A DNA stretch of 39,746 bases from Lysobacteraceae bacterium (GCA_028868545.1 JAGWUF010000022.1:1-39746); one strand, 5' to 3'. Positions 24,532-33,472 are shown, counted from the first letter of the stretch. The notes: generated by a model from the letters alone, not told the origin. A program made the numbers and translations.

Positions 24532-25743
24532 TTATTGCCGCTTCAACCAGTCGGCCGGATTGACCGGGGCGCCGTTGCGACGCAGCTCGAAGTACAGGGC
24601 TGGCCGGTCCTGCCCACCCGAACTGCCCACCGTGGCCACCGGCTGCCCGCGCTGGATGCTGTCGCCGGCAGCGCGCAGCAGGCCATCGTTGTGTGCGTAC
24701 AGGCTCATGTAGCCCTGGCCGTGGTCGATGATCAGGATATTGCCGTAGCCGGTCATCCAGTCCGCGAACACCACGGTGCCATCGGCCACCGCCTTGACCT
24801 GGGTGCCGGCATTCGCCGCAATCAACACCCCGTCGCTGCGTCGGCCATCCGGCAAACGCCCACCGAAACTCGCAAGCAAATTGCCGGCCACTGGCCAACT
24901 CATCCCTCCGACATGCTGCAGCGAGGCCAGCGCCGGCGGCGGACGTGTTCGCGCGGGCGCGGGCTTGCCCTGCAGTCTTGCCTGCCGCTCGGCTTCAGCC
25001 TTGGCGCGTGCGGCCTCCCGCTCTGCGCGCGCAGCAGCGACCCGCAATTGCGTCAGCAAGCTCTGCAAAGCCCTGGCGTCCTGCCCCAGGGCTTTTTCCC
25101 GGGCACTGCGATCCTGATATTGCTGTTCGATTCCGGCCAGCAGCCCCGCCCGCTGCTGCCGTGCCTGCTGCAACTGCGCCAATTGCGACGTCTGCTGCCG
25201 ACGGGAGGCATCCAGTGCCAGCTGCTGCTGCGACACTTGCGATTCCAGCGACTGGATCTGCGCGATTTCGGCAGACAGGTGGCGGATTTTCTCCACTTGT
25301 GCGCGCTGCAGATAACCTGCCAGCGTCACCGCGCGTTCGGCATCCTCCACCCGATCCTGCGCCAGCAGGGCCTGCAGGGCTGGCGCCTCGCCTGTCTGCT
25401 GCGCGGCTCGCAGCAGGCGTGCAAGTTCCGCCTTCCGGGTCACCAGATCGCCGGCATGGCGGGCACGCGCGGCCTGCAGGCGCGTCAATTCCGCAAGTCC
25501 CTGCTGGATCTGCATCCGGGTCTGCTGCAACGATCGTTGCGACCCCCCCACATGCTCGTCGGCCTCACGCAGGCGCCGGCTGGCATCGCCGCGCTGGTCT
25601 TCCAGCTTGCGACGCTGGTTCGCGACGTCTCGCAGCTCGCTGCGCACGCTTTGCAGGCGCCGTTCGGCATCGCGTGCGTCCTGCGCGCGCACGCCTGCGC
25701 TGACGGCAAGCAGGCACACCATCGCTGCGGTCAACGCGCGCAT
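24532..25743 (-). CDS. envC: Murein hydrolase activator EnvC-like protein
   Basis: A 403-residue periplasmic protein. The signal peptide ends near VRA-QD (residue 20). A long coiled coil rich in Gln, Arg, Ala and Leu spans about 22-250, followed by a LytM/M23 domain from ~285 (MSWPVAGNLLASFGG) to the end. The LytM zinc site is degenerate: where active M23 enzymes have H-x-x-x-D, here RRSDGVLIAA has no histidine. This fits EnvC, which activates amidases AmiA/AmiB at the division septum rather than cutting itself. The end SSGGQDRPALYFELRRNG is close to E. coli EnvC. The ATG at 25743 shares one base with the gpmI stop (TGATG), indicating coupling. Confidence 0.9.
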   Translation of the reverse strand: MRALTAAMVCLLAVSAGVRAQDARDAERRLQSVRSELRDVANQRRKLEDQRGDASRRLREADEHVGGSQRSLQQTRMQIQQGLAELTRLQAARARHAGDLVTRKAELARLLRAAQQTGEAPALQALLAQDRVEDAERAVTLAGYLQRAQVEKIRHLSAEIAQIQSLESQVSQQQLALDASRRQQTSQLAQLQQARQQRAGLLAGIEQQYQDRSAREKALGQDARALQSLLTQLRVAAARAEREAARAKAEAERQARLQGKPAPARTRPPPALASLQHVGGMSWPVAGNLLASFGGRLPDGRRSDGVLIAANAGTQVKAVADGTVVFADWMTGYGNILIIDHGQGYMSLYAHNDGLLRAAGDSIQRGQPVATVGSSGGQDRPALYFELRRNGAPVNPADWLKRQ

Positions 25744-27287
25744 CAGGCAGGCTGCAGCAAGCTCTGGCCCGTCATTTCCACCGGCTGCGGCAGGCCAAGC
25801 AATTCCAGCAGCGTGGGCGCGACATCGCGCAGTGCGCCGCCTGCCCGCAGGCTGACCGTGCGGGTGCCCACATAGACCAGCGGCACCGGGCCGACGGTAT
25901 GCGCGGTGTGCGGCTGCCCGGTTTCCGGGTCGCGCATCATTTCCAGATTGCCATGGTCGGCGGTGATGAGCAGTGCCCCGCCGACGCCGCGCACGGCCGC
26001 GCAGATCTTGCCGATGGCCACGTCCACTGCTTCGGCGGCCTGGATCGCGGCTTGCAGGATCCCGCTGTGGCCCACCATGTCGGGGTTGGCGATATTGCAC
26101 ACGATGGCATCGAAGTGCCCGCCCTGGATCGCATCCACCAGCCTGGCGGTCAATTCCGGGCAGCTCATTTCCGGCTGCAGGTCATAGGTGGCGACCTGCG
26201 GGCTGGGAATCAGGATGCGCTGCTCGCCCGGGAACAAGGCTTCGCGCCCGCCGCTGAAAAAGAACGTGACATGCGCATATTTTTCGGTTTCGGCAATGCG
26301 CAATTGCGTCTTGCCCGCCTCGGCCAGCAATTCGCCATAGGTCTGGCGCAGGTTGTCGGGGGCAAATGCCACCGGCGCCGGCAAGGCGGCGTCGTATTCG
26401 GTCAGGCAGACGAAGCGTGAAAGTCCAGGGCGCTGCGCGCTGAAGCCGTCGAAGGCCGGATCGACGAAAGCCGCCGTCAACTGGCGCGCGCGATCGGCAC
26501 GGAAATTCATGAACACCACGGCATCCCCATCCTGCATCGGGCTGGCACCGTCCAGCACGGTGGGGCGCACGAACTCGTCGTTTTCGCCGCGTGCATAGGC
26601 CATCTGCAATGCCGTCAGCGCATCCGGCGCACATTGCTCGCCATCGGCATCGACAACCGCATTCCAGGCCGCCAGCACGCGCTCCCAACGCCTGTCGCGG
26701 TCCATCGCGTAATACCGCCCGCACACGCTGGCAACCATGGCATTGCCCAGCACTGCACAATGCATCTGCAATGCACGCAGGCTGGCCTCGGCCGACTGCG
26801 GCGGCGTGTCGCGCCCGTCCAGGAACGCATGCACCCGCACCCGTGCAACCCCCGCGCGCTGCGCCAGCTCCAGCATCGCGAAAATGTGCTGTTCGTGGCT
26901 GTGCACCCCGCCCGGCGACAACAGGCCCATCACGTGCAGGGTGCCGTTGTTCGCCTTGGCCGCCGCGCAGGCCGCATTCAATTCGACGTTGGTGAAAAAA
27001 CTGCCATCCTCGATCGCGGCATCGACGCGGGTCAGGTCTTGATAAACGATGCGCCCGGCCCCCAGGTTCATGTGCCCCACTTCGGAATTGCCCATCTGCC
27101 CGTCCGGCAGCCCGACGTAGCGGCCCTCGGTATGGATCAGGGTGTGCGGGCAGCTTGCCAGCAGGCCACGCCAATTCGGGAGTTGCGCCAGCGCCAATGC
27201 ATTGTCGGCGGTGTCCTCGCGGTGACCCCAGCCATCGAGAATCAGCAGGACGACAGGCTTGGGCGGTTGCTGGGCGGCTGTAGGCAC
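25743..27287 (-). CDS. gpmI: 2,3-bisphosphoglycerate-independent phosphoglycerate mutase
   Basis: A 514-residue alkaline-phosphatase-superfamily mutase, the same length as E. coli GpmI. Metal-binding D18 is in LILDGWG, the phosphoserine is S68 in M-G-N-S-E-V-G-H, and the second metal site includes TADHGNLE. It interconverts 3- and 2-phosphoglycerate with manganese. A longer frame has no sensible ATG. The GTG at 27287 is chosen because it yields the normal length and N-terminus and has AGGA (27299-27296) in ribosome-binding position. It heads the gpmI-envC-ctpA group and is divergent from the solenoid-protein gene. Confidence 0.95.
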   Translation of the reverse strand: MPTAAQQPPKPVVLLILDGWGHREDTADNALALAQLPNWRGLLASCPHTLIHTEGRYVGLPDGQMGNSEVGHMNLGAGRIVYQDLTRVDAAIEDGSFFTNVELNAACAAAKANNGTLHVMGLLSPGGVHSHEQHIFAMLELAQRAGVARVRVHAFLDGRDTPPQSAEASLRALQMHCAVLGNAMVASVCGRYYAMDRDRRWERVLAAWNAVVDADGEQCAPDALTALQMAYARGENDEFVRPTVLDGASPMQDGDAVVFMNFRADRARQLTAAFVDPAFDGFSAQRPGLSRFVCLTEYDAALPAPVAFAPDNLRQTYGELLAEAGKTQLRIAETEKYAHVTFFFSGGREALFPGEQRILIPSPQVATYDLQPEMSCPELTARLVDAIQGGHFDAIVCNIANPDMVGHSGILQAAIQAAEAVDVAIGKICAAVRGVGGALLITADHGNLEMMRDPETGQPHTAHTVGPVPLVYVGTRTVSLRAGGALRDVAPTLLELLGLPQPVEMTGQSLLQPA

Positions 27288-27398
27288 GTGCGATCCTGTG
27301 CATTGGACTGGGGGAGTTCGAAGATTGTAGCCGCGCCTAAACCCTGTGCCCGCTTTCCGCATCCTTGTCCGTGAAATCCACTCGGCCTGGAGGCCAGA

Positions 27399-28091
27399 AT
27401 GAAGCGTCAACCGTTCGTGACCGGGGCATGGCTGGCGGGCATGCTGGCCTGTGCCGCGGCAATGGCAGCCCCGCAGAGCGCCACGCCGCGCGATATCGAC
27501 AAGGTCAACGGCCGCATTTCGGCCGAAGCCGGCCAACCCTACGGGGGGCTGAGTACCGTCAATGGCAGCATCACTCTGGCACAAGGCAGCCGCAGCAAAT
27601 CGGTGGAAACCGTCAATGGCAGCATCACCGCCTCCGATACCGTCAGCAGCGGCAATGTTTCCACCGTCAATGGCAGCATCCATTTCGGCCGACAGGCACG
27701 CATCGATGGCGATGCCGAGACCGTCAACGGCAGCATCTTCTTCGACCGTGGCAGCCAGGTGCGCGGCAGCATCAGCACCGTCAACGGCTCGATCGGCATC
27801 GTCGGCAGCGAGATCGGCCATGACATCGAAACCGTGAATGGCGACATCACCGTCGGCGCCGACTCGCGCGTGAAAGGCGCGGTCAAGGTGGAGAAGCCGC
27901 AGGGCAACTTCGGCAACTGGTTCGGCAAGCAGAAAATTCCGCGCATCGTGATTGGCCCCAATGCCGTCGTCGAAGGCCCGCTGGTCTTCGAGCGCGAAGT
28001 GAAGCTCTACATCCACGCCACGGCCCGCACCGGCAGCATCAAGGGCGCCACCGCCATCCGTTACGACGGCAGCGCCCCGCCGCGGGATTGA
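27399..28091 (+). CDS. Secreted repeat protein with TVNGSI solenoid
   Basis: A 230-residue exported protein of unknown function. The signal peptide is cleaved near AMA-AP (residue 23). Residues 34-150 form seven repeats of 18-19 residues, each with the core x-[TK]-V-N-G-x-I; the Asn-Gly pairs sit at 37, 55, 73, 91, 110, 129 and 147. From the second repeat the residue before TVNG alternates strictly Ser, Glu, Ser, Glu, Ser, Glu. Such spacing suggests a right-handed beta-solenoid. The C-terminal part (about 160-230) has a conserved-looking IGPNAVVEGPLVFEREVKLY stretch reminiscent of bactofilin-like folds. A TGGAGG (27386-27391) precedes the ATG. It is followed 36 bases later by the M28 peptidase gene. 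Confidence 0.85.
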   Translation: MKRQPFVTGAWLAGMLACAAAMAAPQSATPRDIDKVNGRISAEAGQPYGGLSTVNGSITLAQGSRSKSVETVNGSITASDTVSSGNVSTVNGSIHFGRQARIDGDAETVNGSIFFDRGSQVRGSISTVNGSIGIVGSEIGHDIETVNGDITVGADSRVKGAVKVEKPQGNFGNWFGKQKIPRIVIGPNAVVEGPLVFEREVKLYIHATARTGSIKGATAIRYDGSAPPRD

Positions 28092-28100
28092 AGGCTAGAA

Positions 28101-28128
28101 TCGCGAAACCCTGCCTGGAGTTTCGCGA
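28101..28128 (+). repeat. Inverted repeat spanning the M28 gene ribosome-binding site
   Basis: TCGCGAAA (28101-28108) and TTTCGCGA (28121-28128) are perfect complements with a 12-base loop that ends in the ribosome-binding GGAG (28117-28120). The last base of the right arm is the A of the start codon. It could be an mRNA hairpin or a DNA operator; it overlaps a TAGAAT box at 28096-28101. Confidence 0.65.
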
Positions 28129-29834
28129 TGCGTCTTGCCTTGCTGCCCGTCACCCTGCTGGTGCTGTGCGCCTGCTCGTCCCGCAACGCCGGGCCAACCG
28201 CCGGGCCTGCCGCCAGCACCGAGACCGCCACCACCGCCAGTGGCGGCGATCATGCGTTCCATCCGGGCATCAATGGCGCGGATTTCATCGAGCACGTGCG
28301 CATGCTGGCCTCGGATGGGTTCGGCGGGCGCGGGCCGGGTTCCCCCGGCGAGACCCGGACCATCGACTACATCCAGTCGCAATTCGCGCGCATCGGGTTG
28401 CAGCCGGGCAATGGCGCACACTGGCTGCAAACCGTGCCGATGCTGGAAACCACGGCGGACGAGTCGGCCGTGCTCGACCTGACGATCGGCAACGTCCGGC
28501 AGGCCCTGAAATTCGGCAGCGACATGGTCGTGGGCACCCGCACCGGGCAGGCTCTGGTGAATCTGAAAGACAGCCCCATGGTGTTCGTCGGCTACGGGGT
28601 CGATGCGCCGGAACGCCACTGGAACGATTACGCCGGCACCGACGTCCGGGGCAAGACCGTGGTGATGCTGGTCAACGACCCCGGCTTCCATGCCGAGGAT
28701 CCAAAACTGTTCGACGGCAAGCGCATGACCTATTACGGGCGCTGGACGTACAAATTCGAGGAGGCCGCGCGCAAGGGTGCGGCGGCGGCATTGATCATCC
28801 ATGACACCCCCGGTGCTTCCTATGGCTGGGAAGTCGTGAAGAACTCCTGGTCCGGCCCGCAATACGATCTCCCGGCCAAGGACGACCCGGCGCCACGTTT
28901 GCCGGTTCAGGGCTGGATCACCGGCGCCGCCGCCGACGCCCTGTTCAAGGCCGCAGGCCTGGATCTGGCCGCATTGCGTGCGGCCGCCAACAAACCGGGC
29001 TTCAAACCGGTTGAACTCAAGGCCACCGCCGCCCTGACACTGAAGAGCACCACCCGGGAAAAAAGCTCCCACAACGTGCTGGGCCTGCTCCCCGGCAGTG
29101 AAAAACCCGACGAGGCCATCGTGTACATGGCGCATTGGGATCATCTGGGCACCCACCCGGGCGAGGCCGGCGACAACATCTACAACGGCGCGGTGGACAA
29201 CGCGACCGGGGTGGCCGGCATTCTGGAAATCGCCGAAGCCTTCCGCAAAAGCAAGACCCCACCCAAGCGCTCGATCCTGTTCCTGGCGGTGACCCTGGAA
29301 GAGTCCGGCCTGCTCGGTTCCAGGTACTACGTCAGCCACCCGGTGATTCCGCTGGACAAGACCGTGGGCGTGATCAATCTCGACGCCCTTGCACCCGTCG
29401 GCAAGGCACACGACATCACCGTGGTCGGCAAGGGCAGCTCGCAACTGGAAGATCTGCTGCAGACCGCCATTCGCCAGCAGCACCGTCGCATGGTCGACGA
29501 AGACAATACCGCCGCCGGCTACTACTTCCGCTCCGACCACTTCAACTTTGCCAAGGCCGGTGTTCCCGCGCTGTATGTCGACAGCGGCAACGATCTTCTG
29601 GCCGGCGGCAAGGCGGCTGGCGAAGCCGCCGGCAAGGACTACACCGAGCACCGCTACCACAAGCCGGGCGATCAATACGATGCCGCGACCTGGAACGTGG
29701 AAGGCATCGTGCAGGACCTGGAGGCCGTCTACAGCGTTGGCGCGCAGCTGGCGAACAACGGCCAATGGCCGAACTGGTACACCGGCAACCCCTTCAAGGC
29801 CGCGCGCGACGAGATGCGCCCGGCACCCCGTTGA
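28128..29834 (+). CDS. M28-family metallopeptidase, lipoprotein
   Basis: A 568-residue exported zinc peptidase. The signal ends in a lipobox (L-C-A-C16), so it is probably a lipoprotein. Residues ~130-290 carry a protease-associated insertion. The M28 zinc ligands are H336 (AHWDHLG), D357 (GAVDNATG), E391/E392 (LEESGLLGS), D419 (NLDA) and H471 (RSDHFNF). M28 enzymes are amino- or carboxypeptidases acting on peptides in the periplasm or outside. Close relatives in this bacterial group are of unknown specificity. The start ATG lies within the right arm of an inverted repeat. It is separated from the next gene by 64 bases. Confidence 0.93.
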   Translation: MRLALLPVTLLVLCACSSRNAGPTAGPAASTETATTASGGDHAFHPGINGADFIEHVRMLASDGFGGRGPGSPGETRTIDYIQSQFARIGLQPGNGAHWLQTVPMLETTADESAVLDLTIGNVRQALKFGSDMVVGTRTGQALVNLKDSPMVFVGYGVDAPERHWNDYAGTDVRGKTVVMLVNDPGFHAEDPKLFDGKRMTYYGRWTYKFEEAARKGAAAALIIHDTPGASYGWEVVKNSWSGPQYDLPAKDDPAPRLPVQGWITGAAADALFKAAGLDLAALRAAANKPGFKPVELKATAALTLKSTTREKSSHNVLGLLPGSEKPDEAIVYMAHWDHLGTHPGEAGDNIYNGAVDNATGVAGILEIAEAFRKSKTPPKRSILFLAVTLEESGLLGSRYYVSHPVIPLDKTVGVINLDALAPVGKAHDITVVGKGSSQLEDLLQTAIRQQHRRMVDEDNTAAGYYFRSDHFNFAKAGVPALYVDSGNDLLAGGKAAGEAAGKDYTEHRYHKPGDQYDAATWNVEGIVQDLEAVYSVGAQLANNGQWPNWYTGNPFKAARDEMRPAPR

Positions 29835-29868
29835 TCTGCCCGGCACCCGCGATGCCAACTCAGGCTAG

Positions 29869-29894
29869 ACTCCCGGCAATCCACCGCCGGGAGT
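29869..29894 (+). repeat. Inverted repeat sequestering the MAPEG gene ribosome-binding site
   Basis: ACTCCCGGC (29869-29877) and GCCGGGAGT (29886-29894) are perfect complements with an eight-base loop. The right arm contains the ribosome-binding GGGAG (29889-29893), five bases before the ATG at 29899. A TAGACT box overlaps the left arm (29866-29871). No T-run follows, so a terminator is unlikely. Confidence 0.7.
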
Positions 29895-29898
29895 TGCC

Positions 29899-30291
29899 AT
29901 GTTCATTGCCTACAGCTGCATCCTGATTGCCGCCTGCCTGCCCTATCTCTGGGCCGTCCTCGCCAAAAGCAGTGCCCCCGGATACAACAACAAGGATCCC
30001 CGCGGCTGGGTGGCCAGGCAGGAAAGCTACCGCGTCAGGAACGCCTACAGCGCCCACCTCAACGCCTTCGAAGCATTTCCGGCATTCGCCATCGCCGTCC
30101 TGATGGCCCAATTCGCGCAAGTGAACCCGCAGCACGTGGCATGGCTGTCGATGGCCTTCATTGCCTTTCGCATCCTGCACGGCATTTTCTACATCAGCGT
30201 CCAGCAGGCCTTGCGCAGCCTGAGCTGGCTGGGCGGATTTGCCTGCGTCATCGCCCTGATGCTGTCGGCGGCGCTCAAGGTCGGCGGTTGA
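29899..30291 (+). CDS. MAPEG-family membrane protein
   Basis: A 130-residue inner-membrane protein with four helices (about 2-22, 58-76, 82-100 and 106-127). The loop after helix one contains PGYNNKDPRGWVARQESYRV, then RNAYSAHLNAFEAFPAF, which is the typical MAPEG signature (E-R-x-x-R-A-x-x-N-x-x-E-x-x-P in glutathione-linked relatives). MAPEG proteins include microsomal glutathione transferases and leukotriene synthases; bacterial ones are mostly uncharacterised, and glutathione use here is only inferred. It is the last plus-strand gene before the leftward TonB-receptor gene, and I see no T-run terminator on its own strand. Confidence 0.85.
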   Translation: MFIAYSCILIAACLPYLWAVLAKSSAPGYNNKDPRGWVARQESYRVRNAYSAHLNAFEAFPAFAIAVLMAQFAQVNPQHVAWLSMAFIAFRILHGIFYISVQQALRSLSWLGGFACVIALMLSAALKVGG

Positions 30292-30320
30292 TGTGCTGAT
30301 CCGCATCAGTCGAAAACACC

Positions 30321-30357
30321 AAAAAAAAAAAGATGCCGGTGCTTTCGCACCGGCATC
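30321..30357 (-). terminator. Strong intrinsic terminator of the TonB-receptor gene
   Basis: GATGCCGGTGC (30332-30342), TTTC loop, GCACCGGCATC (30347-30357), followed on the minus strand by eleven U residues (30331-30321). This is a textbook leftward terminator, 28 bases past the receptor stop codon. Confidence 0.95.
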
Positions 30358-30385
30358 GAATTGAAACAACGTGCAAACGTGATGC

Positions 30386-33300
30386 TTAGAAGTCGTACTG
30401 CACCTGGAAGCGCACATAGCGCGGGGTGCTCAGGAAGCGCGGGCTGCCGAAGTTGTAGTAGTTCCGGTAGGCGCCACCCGCAGTCTTGCCGAACCGGCTT
30501 TCGTACACCTGCGTTGTCACGACCTTGTTGAACAGGTTCATCACGCTGACCTGCATGCTCAAGCCCGGCAGCATGCTGGGCTTGTAGATCACGTTCGGGC
30601 TGAAGGTGATGTTCCAGGGCGTACGGCCCATCTGACCAACCGGGGTGATCGTGTTCGGGTTGGCCGGATCGCAGGCATGGAACACGCCGGTGTAACCGTA
30701 CTGCGTACCGAAGCTGTCCTTGCCGCCGCCCAAGCAGGAGGTCGGCGAACCCGACTGTGCCAGCAGGTTGAAGCCCATTTCCCATTCGGGGCTGAACTTG
30801 TAGCTGCCGTACACCTTGAAGCTGTGACGGTGGTCGTTGAACAGGTAGCCGGTGGCACCGTACATGAGCTCCTTGAAGTCGAAGTCGGAGGTCGTGCCGG
30901 TATCGGACTGGCCATTGGTGCTCTTGACCAGACCTTCCAGGTTGCCGTACAGCTTGGACCAGGTGTAGGACGCGCTGACCGACCACTTGTCGGTGGACTT
31001 GTCGGCACTGAAGGTCACGGCCTTGTAGGTGCGCTGCGCATCCGGGCCCAGTTCCGCGGCCTTGATGGTGATGTCGCGGACGTGACCATCCACGTTCACG
31101 TCCAGACGCAGGGTCAGGTCACGGCCCGGGTTGAACTGGTAGCAGCCCGGGATACCGCCCGGCACATTCCACTCGTTCACCCAGTTGGAGACGCTGTAAC
31201 CGGCGGCCTTGGCGGCGTTGTACAGGGCACGCGAGTCGCAGGTGTCGTCGATCGCGTTCACCACCTTGCGGTAGGTGCCCTTCACGCCCAGCTGCCAGCC
31301 ATCCAGGAAGGCATTGCTGGAATGCAGCAGCTGCTGGTAGCCGAGGATGAACTCGTCCTGCGTGTAGGGCTTCAGGCCCTTGCCAGCCACCGCTGCCGGA
31401 TCCGGCACGCTGCCGTCTTCGCCGTTGTAGACGGCGTTGTACAGGCCGCCGCGGTAGAAGCCGGAGGTGTTCGGGGCATTGTTGGCCGGGTTGAAGGTGC
31501 CATTGAAAACATAGATGTTTTCGGTGTAGTACGAAGCCGAAGCGGCACGCAGCGAGACGTTGGCTGCGATCGGCAGCGAGTAGCGGCCAGCCGTGCCGTA
31601 CAGCTTGCTGTCACCATTGCCCATCATGTCCCAGGTAAAGCCGAAACGCGGCTGCCAGATGTTGGACTGCTTGACGAAGGTCGCGCCGTTGCTGTTCTTG
31701 TTGTCGAACGAGTCGTTGCGAATACCGGCATACACCATGAACGTGTCGGTGATGTTCCAGTTGTCTTCGAGGTACCACGACTTCTGCTTGATCTCGACGT
31801 TGCCGCCGGTGGCGAAGTAAATGCGATCCACGATCGGGGTGTGATCCAGCGGGTTCGGATCGTTGGCAGCCTGCTCCAGCCACTCATCGGCATAGGAGAT
31901 GTACTGGACGTCCTGGATCGAGCCCTGACGCGACTTCCAGGTCTCGTCGCTGTAGCCGAAGCTGACCTTGTGGCTGCCCAGCTGCCATTCGAAGTCGATG
32001 CGGCCGGCATCACGCTTGTTGTAACCACCGGTGATGCCCACCGAGCTGGATGTACCGCAACCGAGATTCTTGTTGTAAATCGGCGCATCGGAGCGGTAGT
32101 CCAGCACCCACGGGCAGGACGGGGCCTGGGTCACGGTGCCGTAGTAGTAGTTGTACACACCAGCCGGGTTCTTGGTGTAGTTCGAGTTGGTGTTGTCCAT
32201 GCTGCCCCATTGCAGGGCCATGGTCAGGTTGTCGGTGAGGTAGCTGGTCCACTTGATGATGTCGGTGTGGCCGCCGTTTTCCAGGTATTCATTACCCGTG
32301 AAATTGGTGCGGGACGCAGTGGCACCCAGCTGGTTGCTGCTGTAGACCGCGTTGTAGTTGTCGTAGGTCGACTTGCGGGTATTGTCGAAGCCGGTGTACT
32401 CGATGTGGTTGCTGTCGTTCAGGTACCAATCGAGTTTCAACAGCCAGTACGGCTGGGTGGAGTTGTAATCATTGGCGCTGGTGTTCTTGGACGTGGTGTA
32501 GGCTGCAGTCGGGCTGCCGGAGTAGCCGGAACCACGCACGCCGTACGAGCTCGCATCGGATTTGCTGTAGGACATCAAGGCGAAGAAGAACAGCTTGTCC
32601 TTGACGATCGGGCCGCCGGCCCACAGGCTCAGGTTGCTGGACGAAGACGTGTTCTGCTTGTAGCTGCGCCACAGCGAGCCGTCCTTCAGGGCAACCGCGT
32701 CGGGCTGCTCGCGCAGGTTGTCCGGGGTCCAGGTGTAGCTGACGCCGCCCTTGAACTCGTTGGTACCACGCTTGACGTTGACGCTGGTCACGCCGCCGGT
32801 GGAGAAGCCGTAACGGGCACCGTAGCCGCCGGTCTGGATGTCCAGCTGGTCGATGGCCTGGAACGGCACTTCCGAGAACGACAGGTTGTCGTACAGATTG
32901 GTGACGTTGAAGCCGTTGATGTAATAGCTGTTTTCAGCCGCGGTGGCGCCGCCGAACGAGGCGTTGCCGAAGAAGTTCGAGCTGGCGGCAGTGCCCGGGG
33001 TCAGCAGCGACACGCTGGTGACGTCACGCGCCACCGGCAGGGTGTTCAGCTGCGCAGCCACGAAAGTGGTGCGGGTTTCGGTGCTGCTCAGATCGATCGA
33101 GTTGATCGAACCACCCAGCACGGTCACGGCGTCCAACGTGGTTGCGGCACCGGCGGTGCCGCTGCCGAAGCTGGCATTGACGGTCTGGCCGGCAACGACG
33201 TTGACATGCGAGGTCTGGCCATCGGAGAGGGTCAGGTCATAGCCACCGATCGGCAGCGCCGGGATGCGGAAGCGGCCGGCCGCATCGACCGGGTACTCGC

Positions 33301-33472
33301 GCGTCACGCCGGTGGAGGAGCTCTTGACCGTGACCTTGCCGCCGCTGGCAGCAGGCACGTTGCCAGCGATGTCACCCGCAGTGCTCTGCGCCTGCACGCC
33401 GCCGGCGAAGCACAGACCCAGTGCAACGGCAAGCGCGCTCCGCGTCAGGCCTTTGGAAAAATTAGAAGCCAT
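30386..33472 (-). CDS. Oar-like TonB-dependent receptor with carboxypeptidase-regulatory-like domain
   Basis: A 1028-residue outer-membrane protein. The signal peptide is cleaved at VQA-QS (residue 28). Residues ~30-105 form a carboxypeptidase-regulatory-like/CNA-B beta domain (GRFRIPALPIGGYDLTL). The plug follows (about 120-245, LNTLPVARDVTSVSLLTPG and YYINGFNVTNLYDNLSF), then a long barrel ending in F (YVRFQVQYDF). This is the Oar type, widespread in Xanthomonadaceae and myxobacteria; substrates are mostly unknown, and peptides or proteins have been suggested for some. No iron or B12 gene is nearby. The ATG at 33472 starts the signal; the codons before it are not used. It has its own promoter and terminator and so is a single-gene unit. 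Confidence 0.92.
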   Translation of the reverse strand: MASNFSKGLTRSALAVALGLCFAGGVQAQSTAGDIAGNVPAASGGKVTVKSSSTGVTREYPVDAAGRFRIPALPIGGYDLTLSDGQTSHVNVVAGQTVNASFGSGTAGAATTLDAVTVLGGSINSIDLSSTETRTTFVAAQLNTLPVARDVTSVSLLTPGTAASSNFFGNASFGGATAAENSYYINGFNVTNLYDNLSFSEVPFQAIDQLDIQTGGYGARYGFSTGGVTSVNVKRGTNEFKGGVSYTWTPDNLREQPDAVALKDGSLWRSYKQNTSSSSNLSLWAGGPIVKDKLFFFALMSYSKSDASSYGVRGSGYSGSPTAAYTTSKNTSANDYNSTQPYWLLKLDWYLNDSNHIEYTGFDNTRKSTYDNYNAVYSSNQLGATASRTNFTGNEYLENGGHTDIIKWTSYLTDNLTMALQWGSMDNTNSNYTKNPAGVYNYYYGTVTQAPSCPWVLDYRSDAPIYNKNLGCGTSSSVGITGGYNKRDAGRIDFEWQLGSHKVSFGYSDETWKSRQGSIQDVQYISYADEWLEQAANDPNPLDHTPIVDRIYFATGGNVEIKQKSWYLEDNWNITDTFMVYAGIRNDSFDNKNSNGATFVKQSNIWQPRFGFTWDMMGNGDSKLYGTAGRYSLPIAANVSLRAASASYYTENIYVFNGTFNPANNAPNTSGFYRGGLYNAVYNGEDGSVPDPAAVAGKGLKPYTQDEFILGYQQLLHSSNAFLDGWQLGVKGTYRKVVNAIDDTCDSRALYNAAKAAGYSVSNWVNEWNVPGGIPGCYQFNPGRDLTLRLDVNVDGHVRDITIKAAELGPDAQRTYKAVTFSADKSTDKWSVSASYTWSKLYGNLEGLVKSTNGQSDTGTTSDFDFKELMYGATGYLFNDHRHSFKVYGSYKFSPEWEMGFNLLAQSGSPTSCLGGGKDSFGTQYGYTGVFHACDPANPNTITPVGQMGRTPWNITFSPNVIYKPSMLPGLSMQVSVMNLFNKVVTTQVYESRFGKTAGGAYRNYYNFGSPRFLSTPRYVRFQVQYDF

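Noticed and set aside
27540-27850. A regularly spaced ~18-base DNA repeat (coding for TVNGSI) resembling a short CRISPR array
   Set aside because: The repeats lie in one continuous reading frame with a signal peptide and vary at codon third positions; the spacers are also coding and similar in type, so this is a protein repeat.
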